Shown: in pieces, positions 1 to 11,638 of the stretch
Layout: each line of letters opens with the position of its first letter
Numbering within the stretch: position 1 is the first letter of the stretch
Origin: Numida meleagris
Lineage: Eukaryota; Chordata; Aves; Galliformes; Numididae
Assembly: GCF_002078875.1 (NCBI RefSeq)
Contig: NC_034413.1
Location: forward strand, 67,142,802 to 67,206,801
Length of the DNA: 64,000 nucleotides
Direction: 5' to 3'
The notes under the pieces: model-generated
What the model saw: only the letters and a program-made list of their open reading frames with translations
What the model was told of the DNA's origin: nothing
Database searches by the model: none
Program-made: the position numbers and the translations under genes

Positions 1-3000
1 GTTTTTTTTTTTAATTCTGTTTTAAACTCTAACAGATTTCCCAGAAAAAAAAAAATGATAGTTTATCCATGCACTTAAACTCACCCATTTTGAAATCTCA
101 GTTTATACTGATAATTGTATTCTGCTGCTCTATAAAAAAACCTGAAGATTAGACTAATCTACAAAATACAGTTTTAGAAATGTGCTTACTTTATATAAAT
201 CTGGTTGCTTTAAAGGGCAACCACTTCCACAGCACAAAGTTCACGTAAATCTCCCTGCAAGTCCCAAATGCAAACACTATCTACAAAGTCCACATTCTTT
301 GTATTTCACAAAAGCTTCGCAGAATACATTTAACATGAGAGAAAAGCTAGATTTCATTCTTCACTTCATCTTCTTGACAGAAAGGTGTCAATAGAAAGAT
401 GCTGACAAGAAAGCAAACTGGAACCTGTGTAACTTTATTACTGAAGTATGGGGAGATTACTTTGTGTTATTAAAACATCACTGCAACACTGCTGACATTT
501 GTGCCTTGCAGTGGCAGCAGTTTCTATTGAGATGAGCTGTTTTAAACCTTAGTTATTTATCAGTCACAAAAAAATGTTATTCTTTAAGTCTACAATGAGA
601 CAGTTGAATGTAAAAATATATCCATATGTACCTGAAGTCCCAGAGGGCACTACCATTCATTTCTAAAGAAAATTAGATATGGCTCGTCCATGAGTTCTTC
701 ACTAATACACTCATTTCCAGCAACAACTTCTTTAAGGAATCCTGCAATTTCATGAACAAAATAAGGAAGCTTGACTTCCCTGTGGCTTATACAAGACAAT
801 ACTCACATGCCAAACATTGCTGCTTATCTCCACTCAGAGGAATGCAAATTTTTTGGTTCAGAAACACAGTGAAAACTTGGTAAAAGTTGTAGAGCTTCTT
901 TTCTTTTTTGTACTGGCCATGGCCTTTCTTGCTCTCTGCCAAATAAAATAATCCAGTAATTTAACAAGTAGCCCTCCTAGCCTGTTTCCATTACCCACTT
1001 CTAGTTTATTTGTTTCCCTCAGGCTGCAATTCCAAATGAAAGCAACATTCAACAGGCACTTGTATCCACAAAAGCTGTTACTATCTAATAAGCTCTGCAG
1101 CACCTGGACTCCTGAAGTCATAAGAGATTTTCCCAGGCATGAGGTTTTGGAAATTTGATAAGTGAGATATTCTGCTCAAGGTGCCAGTGTGCAATCCGAG
1201 GTGAACAAGTGAAGTTAACCACTCCATTTGCTCACAGTACAAATGCAAAGCTCCTGGCCAGTGGATGCTTACCAGGTGTCACGATAAACAGAGCTGTTCA
1301 AAGATTTCCACTTAGGTGCAGCAGCTTTTCTGCCAAGCACGAAACAGAATAGAAAATTGGAATTAAATGCAGTTTTAGAAGTACTTAGAATTAGTTTTCC
1401 CTTGTTAGTTTTATGGACACGCTCAACACGCAGGTATTCTCCCCAAATCTAACACAGCCCCAATAGCTGGCTTCAAGAAACAGCTCTCCACAGTGCCACT
1501 TCACCCCTAGGGCCACCAAGGACATGCCATGCAATCTTTGGCAAGAAACTGCCCGCTATGAGGCTAAACAGATCATTGACCTGTTGCACTCTGACATTTT
1601 TCATTAAAATACGTAAAAGTTTGAGAGGTATTCTACTAATTTTGCATACTTATATAGATGTGAAAAGCATGATGTAAGCTTTATAAAAAAAAAGGCCTTT
1701 TTAAAGCACTCAAATCCAGCTACTAACTTACAAATGCGATACAGAATTCAAGTCGAGCTGTACCTACCACTCCTTGAGCACTTATTCCACGTAAATGCTT
1801 TTAGTTGCGCTCTTAACACTCCACGGCCACACATTAAGCACTCCTGCAGTCACTGGCCACCTCCTGAGCCCAGCCAACACCACAAGAGCAGCAGTCACTG
1901 CACGTTTAGCTGCATTACCTTGTCTTTGCAAGGCACATTTGTCACAGCGTGATACCGTTGTGAAAAGACAGGCCACCAATTAACGCAAATCAGCGCGGTT
2001 TCATTGAAGAGCATTTAACGATCCACACTGACAAAATCATAGCGTGGTTCAGAGTGTTTTACTCACTGCTGAATACTACTAATTGGTGAGTGGAATTCAG
2101 CTTTATGCAGTAAAAGAAAATTTATCACGGAAATGTATGAATTGTATTAAGAGTATTCCACAGCAAAAGTTGCACTGCATTAGAAATACAAGAGTTCCCT
2201 TTGCTTGAATGTGTTTTAAATATGCAGCCTCACAGTTTGTATCTGAGTGGTATTACAGAATTCCCTCATTGTGTTGACAGCCATCTGCTCCCAACCCTCC
2301 TCTCATCGTCCAAAGATCAGGCAAACTTGGGTATGACAGACCAGATTTCTATGCAGAAAACAAGCTACTCATAGGACAAAGTAAGCAACAAAGGCTGGAG
2401 ATCTGAGCACACCTACCTAGAATTTTGGGGAAATGAAGTTACAGAAGCCTACATCTGATGCCCTCTTGTAGTATTATGGTATACACAGTTCGCAGGTCTC
2501 TGGAAATATTGAAGTGGCAGATTAGCTGACACCAATTCTCCAGAGGAGTATAATCTACAGAGTAAATGGGTAATATTGTGTACTGTCAGTTCCGTTTAAG
2601 TCAGAGTCCCTTGAAACCCAGGAATAGAAATGCAATATAACAAGCCAAGAGAAGGACCTCACTCCGATGGCTCCGTATGCACACACTGATCCAGATACAA
2701 GCTCCAATGTAAAGCACTGCAATTGGGGCCACTGGGATCAGGGTGCAAGATTATGTCTGCTTGGCCCTCTGATGCTCTGGTTTGGCTGTACTTTGCAGCA
2801 GTATCTCTCCCTGTCTAACATCCCATATATCCATGTATATACATGCAATGCATTCTCACAGATGTGGCTTATAGCAGCCCTATATGGTTAACTGCTGCAG
2901 GCAGGCAAGCCTCAGACTGAAAGGTACACACTTGCTCTGGTGTAGCCTTACTTTGTTGTCCACAGAAGCATAATAAAAGCAAGCCAACCTGACCAGCTGC

Positions 3001-6000
3001 AGGCACAGAATACTGCCTTAGCTTTTTCCATACCTATGCAGTCTCAACTTGTTTCATCCTCACTGTACATGAGGTAACAATATAGCCTAAAATATTTTCC
3101 TAAGAATATCATAACATGACATTACCAGAAAGAAAACATTTGTTGTTCTCTCCATAATCTAAATATAAGAACCCCTTGGCTCAATGGACCCAAAAAGGAA
3201 TGAATTCAGTTTTGCAGCCTCCTTTCCTTGCTTCCAGTCCTGGGCCTCCACTTTGCTTGCAGATAACCCTCAAAAAACTAACTCAATGCAATTACTCAAA
3301 ATAAATGATTTTACACTATTTCTAGTGAGGTCAGATTTTGCGTTTTCCAGCACTCAACTGAATAGATAGCAGTGGTTTACCAAGTATTAGAATAGAAAAT
3401 CTCCTGGAATATCTCAAGTTGGCAGGAACCAATAAGGATTCAAGTCCAAACCCTGGCTCTGCTCAGGTCCACCAAAATCCTATGGTGGAGAGCAGCATCT
3501 CAATATTTTTACATGCCATTTGTATGTAAGATGATAACCCCACAAAGATTCTTTGAAGAGCAAGGGTGCTGAGAAATGGCAGACAACGTGTGAACTTCAA
3601 GGAGTCTAACTTGTGAAACTGCAGTAGTTTCTGAATTGTAATTGCTCGTTTTTCAGCTACACTGATTATCTCATCACCTCTACTTATCAGCAGAAATTGG
3701 GAATCTGAATGGTACATCACCATCAGTGCTGGAGAACACACTCTTCCATGAGTTTTGGACCATTGTCAGAGTTTTGTTTACTAGAAGACTACCTTCATGA
3801 TTTCAGAATAGAGTACTCACTCCTGACCCAGGTGTCATCTCATTATTTTTACTTATCCTGCTCATGCAGTAGGAAGCAAAATGAACCACAATTCTAATGC
3901 TATGTTAAACATCCCCATCACTGTACTTATCACACTAATTCAGCAGATTTTGTGTTCTAAGTTCCTTTTAATGAGTCTTAGGTACTTTAAATGAGTGAAA
4001 ACTAGCAGTAACTAGACATCTTGAATGATAAGTACAGTGCTTCATCTAGAAAATGAGCCAGCCTTGTCTGCATTACACAACTCAGTTCAACCATAACCTA
4101 ATGGCTTCCAAGTACCAGACCATACATATCAGCATACAGATCTGTCTGGAGTTTTGTCTGTTTCTCCGACCTCAGGAGAAGGTGATCTCTCCAAAACAAG
4201 TGTTTTTTTTTCCTAAATGAGAAATTGTCAGCATAATATTTAATAAAAGTGAATAATTAATGAAATAACTCATTCTCACTGTTTGTAATAGTCCTCTAGA
4301 AAAGAAAGCATGATTTTATCCAAATATTTTAAAAATATATTGAGCCCACTTTATATTTCCCAAAGCTAAGAAACCCAGGCAAAAGTGAATCTAACTTTGG
4401 AATAGAAATACTGGAAGAAATAACTATTTTTTGCTCAAAGTCTCTAATATAAAACAATAAAAACTTAATTGACTTCCAATTAAGATTTTCCAATGGTATT
4501 TTATTTAAAATGATCCAAAGTTTCCCATATTCCTAAATCCCGACCCTCTTACCACTAAGGAGAGAACACAGAATACACTGATTTCAGTTGTGTTAACTCA
4601 GGTCTATGGTCCATTTGATAGCATAGTAAAACAAATTTAAATAGTCGTTCTTCTCTGGAGAAGTTTCACTGAAAGGGAGGCATGCTGTTCAACATAAGCA
4701 CACCGTTTTACACAAATACCAATATACTTCAGATAAATCAGTGTGTTTGCATATGCAAAAGAATAGCAATGAACTTACCTTGCTCTCTCTTCTTTCATCT
4801 TCATAGCGCTTGCAAGCAAGAAGATGCAGGTGTTTTGGGGAAGCCTATCTATCAGCCAGAAAATTACTGGGATTTTTTGGTGATCTCCTTGCATTAGTAA
4901 CTTTTTAATATGCATTTTTATGTCTGCACACCACCACAGCGTCTCTCTAATGAGGTATGCTGGAAGGATATATCAAATAGTGTTATTCAGGTACATCTCC
5001 CAGTGCCTGAAAGTTATTCCAGCAATCACATTTGACGAAAATGCTTGCCTGCATGCGACAAAAGCAACAGGTGCAAACCCAAGTGTTCTCCACCCATAGG
5101 AGCAGAATAAGCAACTGCCTAAACTATCTGACAATATCAAACTCGCATTTTAAAAACTGTTGACAAAAATTACTTTTGCTAGCTTGCAGATAGGCAAATT
5201 GAAATCACAAAGCATTGTATGAAAACTGACTGGGTATTTCTTTTTTTTTGGTTTTGCTGGAGCGTGTGCTCGTGCAAGCAGAAGAATTCATCCTTGACAA
5301 AACAGCCCACAGGAGAAACGCTGCATTTGCAAAGCATTGCATCAGCATTTGTCTTGCACATGGTCTATTCCCCCTCCACTATATCATCCTATGACTATTT
5401 GAGAAAACAAAACTGCATATTTTCACTCTCCAAGATTCTTTTGTTCCTTCAGAGGAAAAAAATAGTGAAGCTTCTGAACTACTACTAAATAAAACTCCGT
5501 GTTGGTGGAAACCTTGAGGAACTATACATGTTTTTCTTATTCTTAGAGTTCAAGATTTGCCTCTAAAGCACTTACCCAATCACACTTGAAGCACAAGTCA
5601 TTCAGTAGAGTCACGCACAGAAGCTACTGTAGAAAGTCCAACTGACAATAAGGCAATACATAATTCTAAATGCATCTAAATGCAAAGAAAAACAAAGTAC
5701 ATTACTTCTGAAGTGAAGCTGTGTTCCAACAGCTTGGCTCCACTGGAAGGCCATGTTATTCAGCAGAAAGCTACATACGAGATGTTTAGGAACACTGGCT
5801 GACACTGAGAGCACATTTCAGAATGCAATTAACCATATCTAGAACTCTTAATACTGTAATCTCTACTTTTCCATCTCAGAGAACACAACTGTACTTCTAA
5901 CTGAATAGAAATAAAAGCCTTAGAATATCTCACTTCAAGACTGGCATTACGTCATCTTTTAGAAGCTTTATTACTTAGTAGTACTCTATATACTGCAATG

Positions 6001-9000
6001 TTTGGGTATTAACACACAACCACAATTTATTACAAACTGGTGGAGAAAAATATGGTTGCTAAAGGGACATACAGTCATCTTTTAAAGTGTCAGATTCTAT
6101 CTTCACATTGGAAGGCTTCACGAAAAATACGAAGAGCCCCGGTCAAGTTCCATGTCAACATTATAGGTGGGAAGCACCAGCACGCAGGGTAACAAAATAA
6201 AACCAGATAAATAACAAAAAGATTTTGCCTTATTGCATTAGCAAATTCAAAGCACCTTGGGAATTTTTAGTATTGTGGTCACTGACCAAAGAGCTCGACA
6301 AAATACAGCTTTGCTTACACATACTTTAATCTTTTCAGTAAATTGAATTTAAGACCAAAAACAACTTGCGTAACTACAACACACTAGTGGGTTGGACAGA
6401 AGGTACACAGTCATTGAGTAATTATATTAAAAAAATCCAATTAATTCCTAATTGTACTCACAAATTTAGGACCTAGTGCTGCAGTGCCTACACTTAGCCC
6501 AAACTCACACTAAGCAGACTCAATAGTCATCATGACTTGCATAAAAATAATCAAGTTCTGATATTTTTATCCCCACTGTATATGATTAAAAATTTTTTAG
6601 TAAGTGCCATTAAAATGACTGCCCTAAGCATTTTTCAATATTACATTTGAAAAATCATGACTAGTAAAGACAGATTAATAAACTAAAACTATGAAATGAC
6701 ATGATTCATAGTATGCTGAAGTAACACAACCAATGTCCTACTACCTAGCTTACCAGCATCTCTACAGATAGCCATTACTCTGAATTCTTAAGATTAAATT
6801 ACTTACGACCTTTACAATCAATAGAATAAGGAGAACCATGTTAGTCAACTCCAAACAACAGATAAATGGACATAACAGAGCTCTACAAAAACAAGAACCT
6901 GAGAGCTGCTGTCTCATATCATTGAAGTTCACATGATTTTGCCACATGCTTTAAGTAAGATGGGGTCCATGTGGATATAAAGGTACATATATATATCAAG
7001 CTTACACATAACACTTCAAAAAAAAGCTATTGTATGAAGACAACTTTTCTTCAAGTCTTTGGAGATTAGCTACTTCAACCTGCAGGAATACCTGCCAAAA
7101 CTCCACGATAAATTAGCAAAAGCCTTGTTACAGGACAAGTTTACATACAGCCTTGTCATAGAAAACATCTAGTTTTGAACTGTAAAATGTTACCCTTTTA
7201 AATTGTCTGTGCATTTGTAACACTTTTCCTTTTATTAAAAAAGAGCTCCAAAAGTATTGAGCTAAACTAAAAATAACCTGGAGAAGGGAGCGTGTACACC
7301 ACTTCAGAGATAACCACACGGCTTGCTCAGTCTCCAGAAGCATCAGGATTTTGTTCATGCAATCACATACCCAATCGAGGACAAACATACATCACCAATT
7401 GTCCTATAAAACTGAAATTGCACTTGTGGAAATCTCTCACGACTTCTTTCTTTAATTACTTCTTATTGCACATCCTTCTAACTACTGTCCTAAATTCCTT
7501 GATATATTTCCACCCTTCCCTGTAATTTTGCCTCTCCCATGATAGATAAGTCCTTAATAGCATAGCATGCTTCCTGCAGCATTGTTCTTTGGAATAAATA
7601 AATAGGAATGTCACTGCAACCTTGGAAGTATTTCTTTTTCATGTACAATACCAGTACTTATTACCTATGTTCAAGGCACACAAGTGGCATTAGGTATGAG
7701 AACAAACACCTCTGTAATACAGCACAGAAATGTGCTGAGAATACTTCCCAAGAGATTGCTAAGCCAGACCTCAGTCTGGTCAAGTGCAGCAGCATTTGAT
7801 ACACTCGGTTTCAAGCATTTTGCTACTAATAAGGAGGTTGCTGCAAAACCTCCCAGCATATCCAGCTGCTTGCTGAGACTCCTTGATGGAGAAGGAAGGC
7901 CACCAGCAATCATCACCAGGAGAAGACAGATTGATTTCACCTGGTTTCATTCTGCTACCAGGTGAGTAATCCAAATTAACATCAGCTGAACCTTGAGCCC
8001 AAGAACTCCATTTCTAAGTAATTTATCTCCAGCCTTTACTTAAGCATGGTCAAAGGACACTGTGAAAACAGTAAATCCTCTGCTAAGTGGAACAAAGGTA
8101 GACATTTTGAAGACTTCATGAATCCAGAGAGAAGCCACTTCAATAAAGATTTGTCTTTCCTTCTTTAAAAGCTTAAAATTACCCAAAAATATTAATTGAA
8201 TGTGTGATACACCATCACTCAGCAAGCATTGAGTTCCTAGATAACATTTCTCCACTCGGTAGGGACTACTATCTGCAAGACTTTGGGGACAAGCCCTGCA
8301 GTGCTCCCAAGCCTATTGCTCACAAGATGGAGATGGGGGACTTGTGAAGCTCCACTGAGGTTTCTCACTCTCCTTAGTGCAACCATTACAGCTTCTTTGC
8401 CAGGGAACTGTGCATTTCCTCAGGAGGAGCTTGACTGGAGCACCAAAAAGCTAGTCATACTTCATGACTGAAGTGGCACAACCTCAGTTGTTAGCCTCAT
8501 CACCTTCCCTGCTTTATCCCCCTCCTCAAATTATTTTACTTGCATTTTCCTTCATCTCATTCCCACCTCTTTCTCCACATTGTTTTTTTTCTCCCTTTCA
8601 TATATACATTAAAATAAAGCATTTGTAACCTGGCTTAGGATAGAACTGAGCCAATAAAATCCTCCCAGTCAATTGCAAGCATAGAGAAGAGGTTCCATTA
8701 CTTCAAACTTCAGTGAGTTTCTTTCTATTTCTTCCTGGTTTTTTTCCTAATATCATCCACCAGTCTAATAGGTGTTACCTCTCCCTACAACACTCACTAA
8801 TATTTAGTATTACCATGGCTACCACAACAGTGCTATTAACACAAACCATGACATTTTCCCAATTCTCTATTACCAGTGGTGAACCGCAGCGCATTCCAAA
8901 TTTCAGTGCCTTTCACATACATTAAACCTAGCATGCTTCAGTGCCTCAGAATTTCCTCCTGTGATGGAGGATCAGCTTGGTATGGTCAATAATTTTAGCA

Positions 9001-10643
9001 GTATATCATGAAGTTTATCTGATGTGCAAATGTAATTTGCTCTCTGGATGCCTCAGCCTTTTTATGTTGAGACCATTTGACTTTTTTTAACAAAATGCCT
9101 TTTAAGTCTTGATTTGTACTCCACTCGGTTTTGATAAGACATGACATTATGATATGATGAGTTAGTTGATTCTAAGTAAATTTGATTTATCCCACTTTTT
9201 GGGCTGGTATGCTTTACAAGGATGCTGTCTTTTAAGATAGGATTGATCTTAATGTAAGCTGACAGCACTTTTTTTTTTGTCAAACACTAAGAGCGAGGTA
9301 ATGAAAACAAGATACAGGGAAAATGAAGTAAAATTTACACAACAAAAATTAATATTCAGAAATATTTGCTTATCTCCATCAAAGGAGACAGAATGACAAA
9401 TCAGTTTCCAGAACAATTCTGCAAGATGTTTGCAAGTTTGATTCTTATTCATGAGATCAGACACAGGCTACAGCTGCTGAAGCATAATCTGACCATTCTG
9501 CAAATACCACAGAAAGTTCTTGAAACATGTTCCCTCAAACAACACTGCCACAACCGCGAATCTTCCCAGATAGAAGTAAGGCACAGGTACCTTTCGTAAA
9601 GCTGAAAGGTTTTCTAAGAACCTCTCCCATCTGGCTGAGCACACTGCTCAGGTGCTGTTACACCCTCGCTCCTTTGCACCGTTCTCATAGTTACGGTGTA
9701 GCGTTACGAACACGTAAGTTTGGGATGCTGCAGCAACACTTCCCTCTCTGATAGCTGGTTGTTTCTCATTTCTGCTGCCCGAATCACCTGAGCAGCTTTG
9801 ATAGCTGGGTGGGAAAGGACCGGAGGGGTTCAGGAGCTGAACTGAGGCACGAATGCGTACCCCAAAGCGAGCAGCCAGAGCCCCCCGCACTCCCCCCCAC
9901 CGAGTTGCAAGCAGTTCGTAAACACTTTGGTAGGTGGTGTGGCTGCGACGGAGAGGAGCCGGATGCCTAATGGTGAGACCTGACCGTTGTGCAGAGCTGT
10001 ACGCCTGCTAAAACGAACCTAAGTTCGACAGGCTGGGTACGACAGCTCTCAGCGCAGCCACGTTCAATTTGGAAGGGAAAGGGCTGCCAGCAGCCCCTCA
10101 GCGTGTTTTCTGGTTAGCGCCGTTTTGCACGGAGAGAAGAAACCCGAGGCAGCTCGGCACACCTGAGACAGGAGGGGATCTGCTACTTGACAAAAAACGT
10201 TCCATTCCACGCCAGCATCTCCCGGGAAAATGAACGCTCCGAGACCGCTACAAAACGCTACCCCCGGCGGAGGCTTTGATCGGAGACTCGTTAAAGGAAA
10301 GGAAGAGTTGCAACTTCTGGCGCTGCCCGCGGCCCCGCGCTCCCTCCCGCAGCGCTGCCCGCAGCCCGAACGTTCGGATGCGAGGCGGGCGGCAACGGGG
10401 CAGCGTTACCGGCGGGAACTTCGGCCGCACTTCGGGACCGGTACCTCCGCATTAGCGCTTCCTCACGGGAGCACCGAGCCCCGGGGGCGAGCAGCTCTCC
10501 CCTTCCTACGTCTCGCTGGCTCTCCACAGCGAAACTCCCCCAAGTTCCCCCCGCAGCCACTCAGCTCTCCACCTCCAAACTTCCCCGTGCGCGGGGAAGA
10601 CACCAACAACCAGAGGAAAGTTGAACGCGCTCCGCTCACCCTT
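1..10643 (-). other. LRP1B: 5' part of LRP1B intron 1
   Basis: Inferred intron, starting at the phase-1 donor at 10645. Apart from the CpG-rich first 400-1000 bp it is AT-rich with only short open frames. Segments with plausible minus-strand splice sites (about 7670, 7278-7180, 6880-6800, 5620-5577, 4810-4780, 3860-3820) were tested. None stays open when entered from a phase-1 exon, so exon 2 is judged to lie beyond the left edge. One decayed CR1 fragment (about 3391-3500) is present. Nothing else is recognised. Confidence 0.6.
3391..3500 (-). mobile_element. Decayed CR1 LINE 3' fragment
   Basis: The plus strand reads like the complement of a CR1 3' end: 'caagttggcaggaacc', then 'aaggattcaagtccaaac' and 'ctggctctgctcagg'. 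Many substitutions and loss of the terminal repeats suggest an old copy. The right boundary is uncertain. Confidence 0.55.
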
Positions 10644-10646
10644 ACC
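10638..10646 (-). other. LRP1B: Tandem splice donors at end of LRP1B exon 1
   Basis: The exon end reads G|GTAAGG|GTGAGC on the minus strand. The first donor (GT at 10645-10644) and the second (GT at 10639-10638) are 6 nt apart. Using the second would add two codons (Gly-Lys) without changing phase. Both match the donor consensus well. Which is used cannot be told from sequence. Confidence 0.6.
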
Positions 10647-10730
10647 TCCGCGGGCTCCCGCTGCCAGCACCTCCGCGACGGGCGGTAATCCCCAGAGCGC
10701 TGCCAGAAGGGCCAGGATGAGAGCGGACAT
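10646..10730 (-). CDS. LRP1B: LRP1B exon 1, signal peptide (partial CDS)
   Basis: First coding exon of a secreted or type I membrane protein, read leftward. The ATG (10730-10728) is followed by 28 codons plus one base, then a GTAAGG donor, giving a phase-1 intron. The peptide starts MSALILALLAALWGLPPVAE and continues with VLAAGARG: a hydrophobic core followed by small residues, as in a signal peptide. From memory, human LRP1B starts MSEFLLALLTLSGLLPIARV. The two share MS, LALL, GL, P, A, VL and GA in register with a small gap. A signal-peptide exon ending in phase 1 is normal for LDL-receptor-family genes. LRP1B is a giant endocytic receptor with LDLa, EGF and beta-propeller modules; none of these lie in this window. 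No minus-strand ATG occurs between this start and about 11176, which supports the start. Kozak context has G at -3 and T at +4. Another leader with a similar signal peptide cannot be fully excluded, because only 28 residues are visible. Confidence 0.75.
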
Positions 10731-10944
10731 CGCGGCGGAGCTCTGCCCGCTGTCGGGCTGCGGGAGAGGAGCGGAGCGGCAGCGCCGCCGTGCCGGGAGA
10801 CTCTGCGGGAGCCGCCGCCGCGCCGGCACTTTTCAACGCGGAGCGCGCCGGGGCTCGGCTCACGCAGCGAGCGGGCAGCGCGGGGCGCCGCCGGTCGGCA
10901 CAGCCGCGCTCCGCCTCCGCCTCCCGCCCTCGGCCCGCCTCGCG

Positions 10945-10954
10945 CCCCGCCCCG
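10945..10954 (-). promoter_or_regulatory. GC box (Sp/KLF-type site)
   Basis: CCCCGCCCCG on the plus strand, about 215 bp upstream of the ATG, matches the Sp/KLF core GGGGCGGGG on the minus strand. Binding is inferred from the motif and the island context. Confidence 0.45.
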
Positions 10955-10980
10955 TTCCCGCGGAGAGCCCGGTGTGGAGC

Positions 10981-10988
10981 GGGCGGGG
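10981..10988 (+). promoter_or_regulatory. GC box (Sp/KLF-type site)
   Basis: GGGCGGGG, about 250 bp upstream of the ATG and 27 bp beyond the other GC box, in opposite orientation. Paired GC boxes are usual in TATA-less CpG-island promoters. Confidence 0.45.
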
Positions 10989-11037
10989 AGGAGGCTTTGC
11001 CCTGCTCCGTGCTTCGGTTCTGGAGGATTTGGAACGC

Positions 11038-11057
11038 TTTTTTTTTTTTTTTTTTTT
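11038..11057. repeat. Poly(T) tract, 20 nt
   Basis: Homopolymer run at the upstream edge of the CpG island, about 310 bp upstream of the LRP1B ATG. Its position close to a promoter makes length variation potentially relevant to nucleosome placement; that is inference. Confidence 0.9.
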
Positions 11058-11272
11058 GACTTGCGGACAGGCTTCGTCAGAGGTGACTCGGCAAAAGAAA
11101 AGGTATTTAAGTACGTGTTCTCGCTGCCTTACCGAGCTGCGGAGATGAAAGAAAGTAGCGTGAGAAAGCTACTTTGTACATGCGTGAGCTTCAATTGCCA
11201 CCCAATGCATCTTCAGCAAACTTCACCTTGGTTATTGGCGGTCCTTGAAGTAGATCCCAGTGGGCGCTGAAT

Positions 11273-11638
11273 CATGGAGTCATAGAATCGTAGAATTACA
11301 GAATATTCTGAGTTGAAAAGGACCTATAAGGAGCATTGAATCCAAGCCCGGTCCCCACAGCACCACCCAAACCCTATGGCTTAGAGCAGTGTCCTAATGC
11401 CCCCTGAGCTCCAGGAGTTCGGGGCCATGCCTACTGCCCCGGGCAGCCTGTCCCATGCCCACCGTCCTCTGGGGCAGAACCTTTCCCTAACCCCCATCTG
11501 ACAGCTCCAAGCCTTTCCCTCAGGTCCCGTCCCTGTCCCCAGACATCAGAGCTCAGTGCTGCCCTTCCACTCCCTGTGAGGCGCTGCAGCCGCCATGAGG
11601 CTTCCCCTCAGTCTGCTCTGCTCTGGGCCCAGCAAACC
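11273..11638 (-). mobile_element. CR1 LINE 3' fragment
   Basis: The left end holds the CR1 3' terminus on the minus strand (plus: 'tcatagaatcgtagaattac'). It is followed by the typical 'aaaaggacctataagga' block and then the GC-rich CR1 3' region with 'gcagcctgtcccatgccc' and 'tgcagccgccatgaggc'. The copy is 5'-truncated near 'gggcccagcaaacc'. It sits about 540 bp upstream of the LRP1B start, so it flanks the promoter directly. The GC-rich sequence explains the secondary CpG content to the right of the island. Confidence 0.9.

Larger units (their letters stand above)
10230..11010. other. CpG island over LRP1B first exon
   Basis: This stretch is strongly GC-rich with CpG at near-expected density, in sharp contrast to the AT-rich flanks. 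It covers the proximal promoter, 5' leader, exon 1 and about 400 bp of intron 1. Long open frames on both strands here (for example 10230-10688 and 10621-11148 on the plus strand) follow from the lack of AT-rich stop codons and are not taken as genes. A weaker CpG-enriched shoulder extends to about 9650. Confidence 0.9.
10731..11060 (-). promoter_or_regulatory. LRP1B: LRP1B 5' leader and proximal promoter
   Basis: This segment lies immediately upstream of the ATG on the minus strand. It is GC-rich, has two GC boxes and no convincing TATA box, so it looks like a CpG-island promoter with dispersed starts. A GCC-rich run (about 10811-10826) lies in the likely leader. No upstream ATG is present on the minus strand, so no ATG-initiated upstream ORF is expected. 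The island ends at a 20-nt T run (11038-11057). The exact transcription start is not visible. Confidence 0.6.

Noticed and set aside
663..775. Possible terminal exon on the minus strand (acceptor TTCATGAAATTGCAG, about 30 codons ending FFRNEW and a stop)
   Set aside because: The peptide matches nothing I know, including the LRP1B tail. It cannot be the next exon after the phase-1 leader by itself, and LRP1B should have some 90 exons before its end.
3820..7720. Several splice-site-flanked segments in intron 1 (about 7670, 7278, 6880, 5620, 4810 and 3860, minus strand)
   Set aside because: Each meets a stop when entered in the phase set by exon 1, and none encodes an LDLa-type cysteine pattern expected for LRP1B exon 2.
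10230..11148. Long open frames on both strands in the CpG island (152 and 175 codons on plus, 107 on minus)
   Set aside because: High GC removes stop codons. Composition is Arg/Pro/Ala-rich without domains. Only the minus-strand leader from 10730 has independent support.
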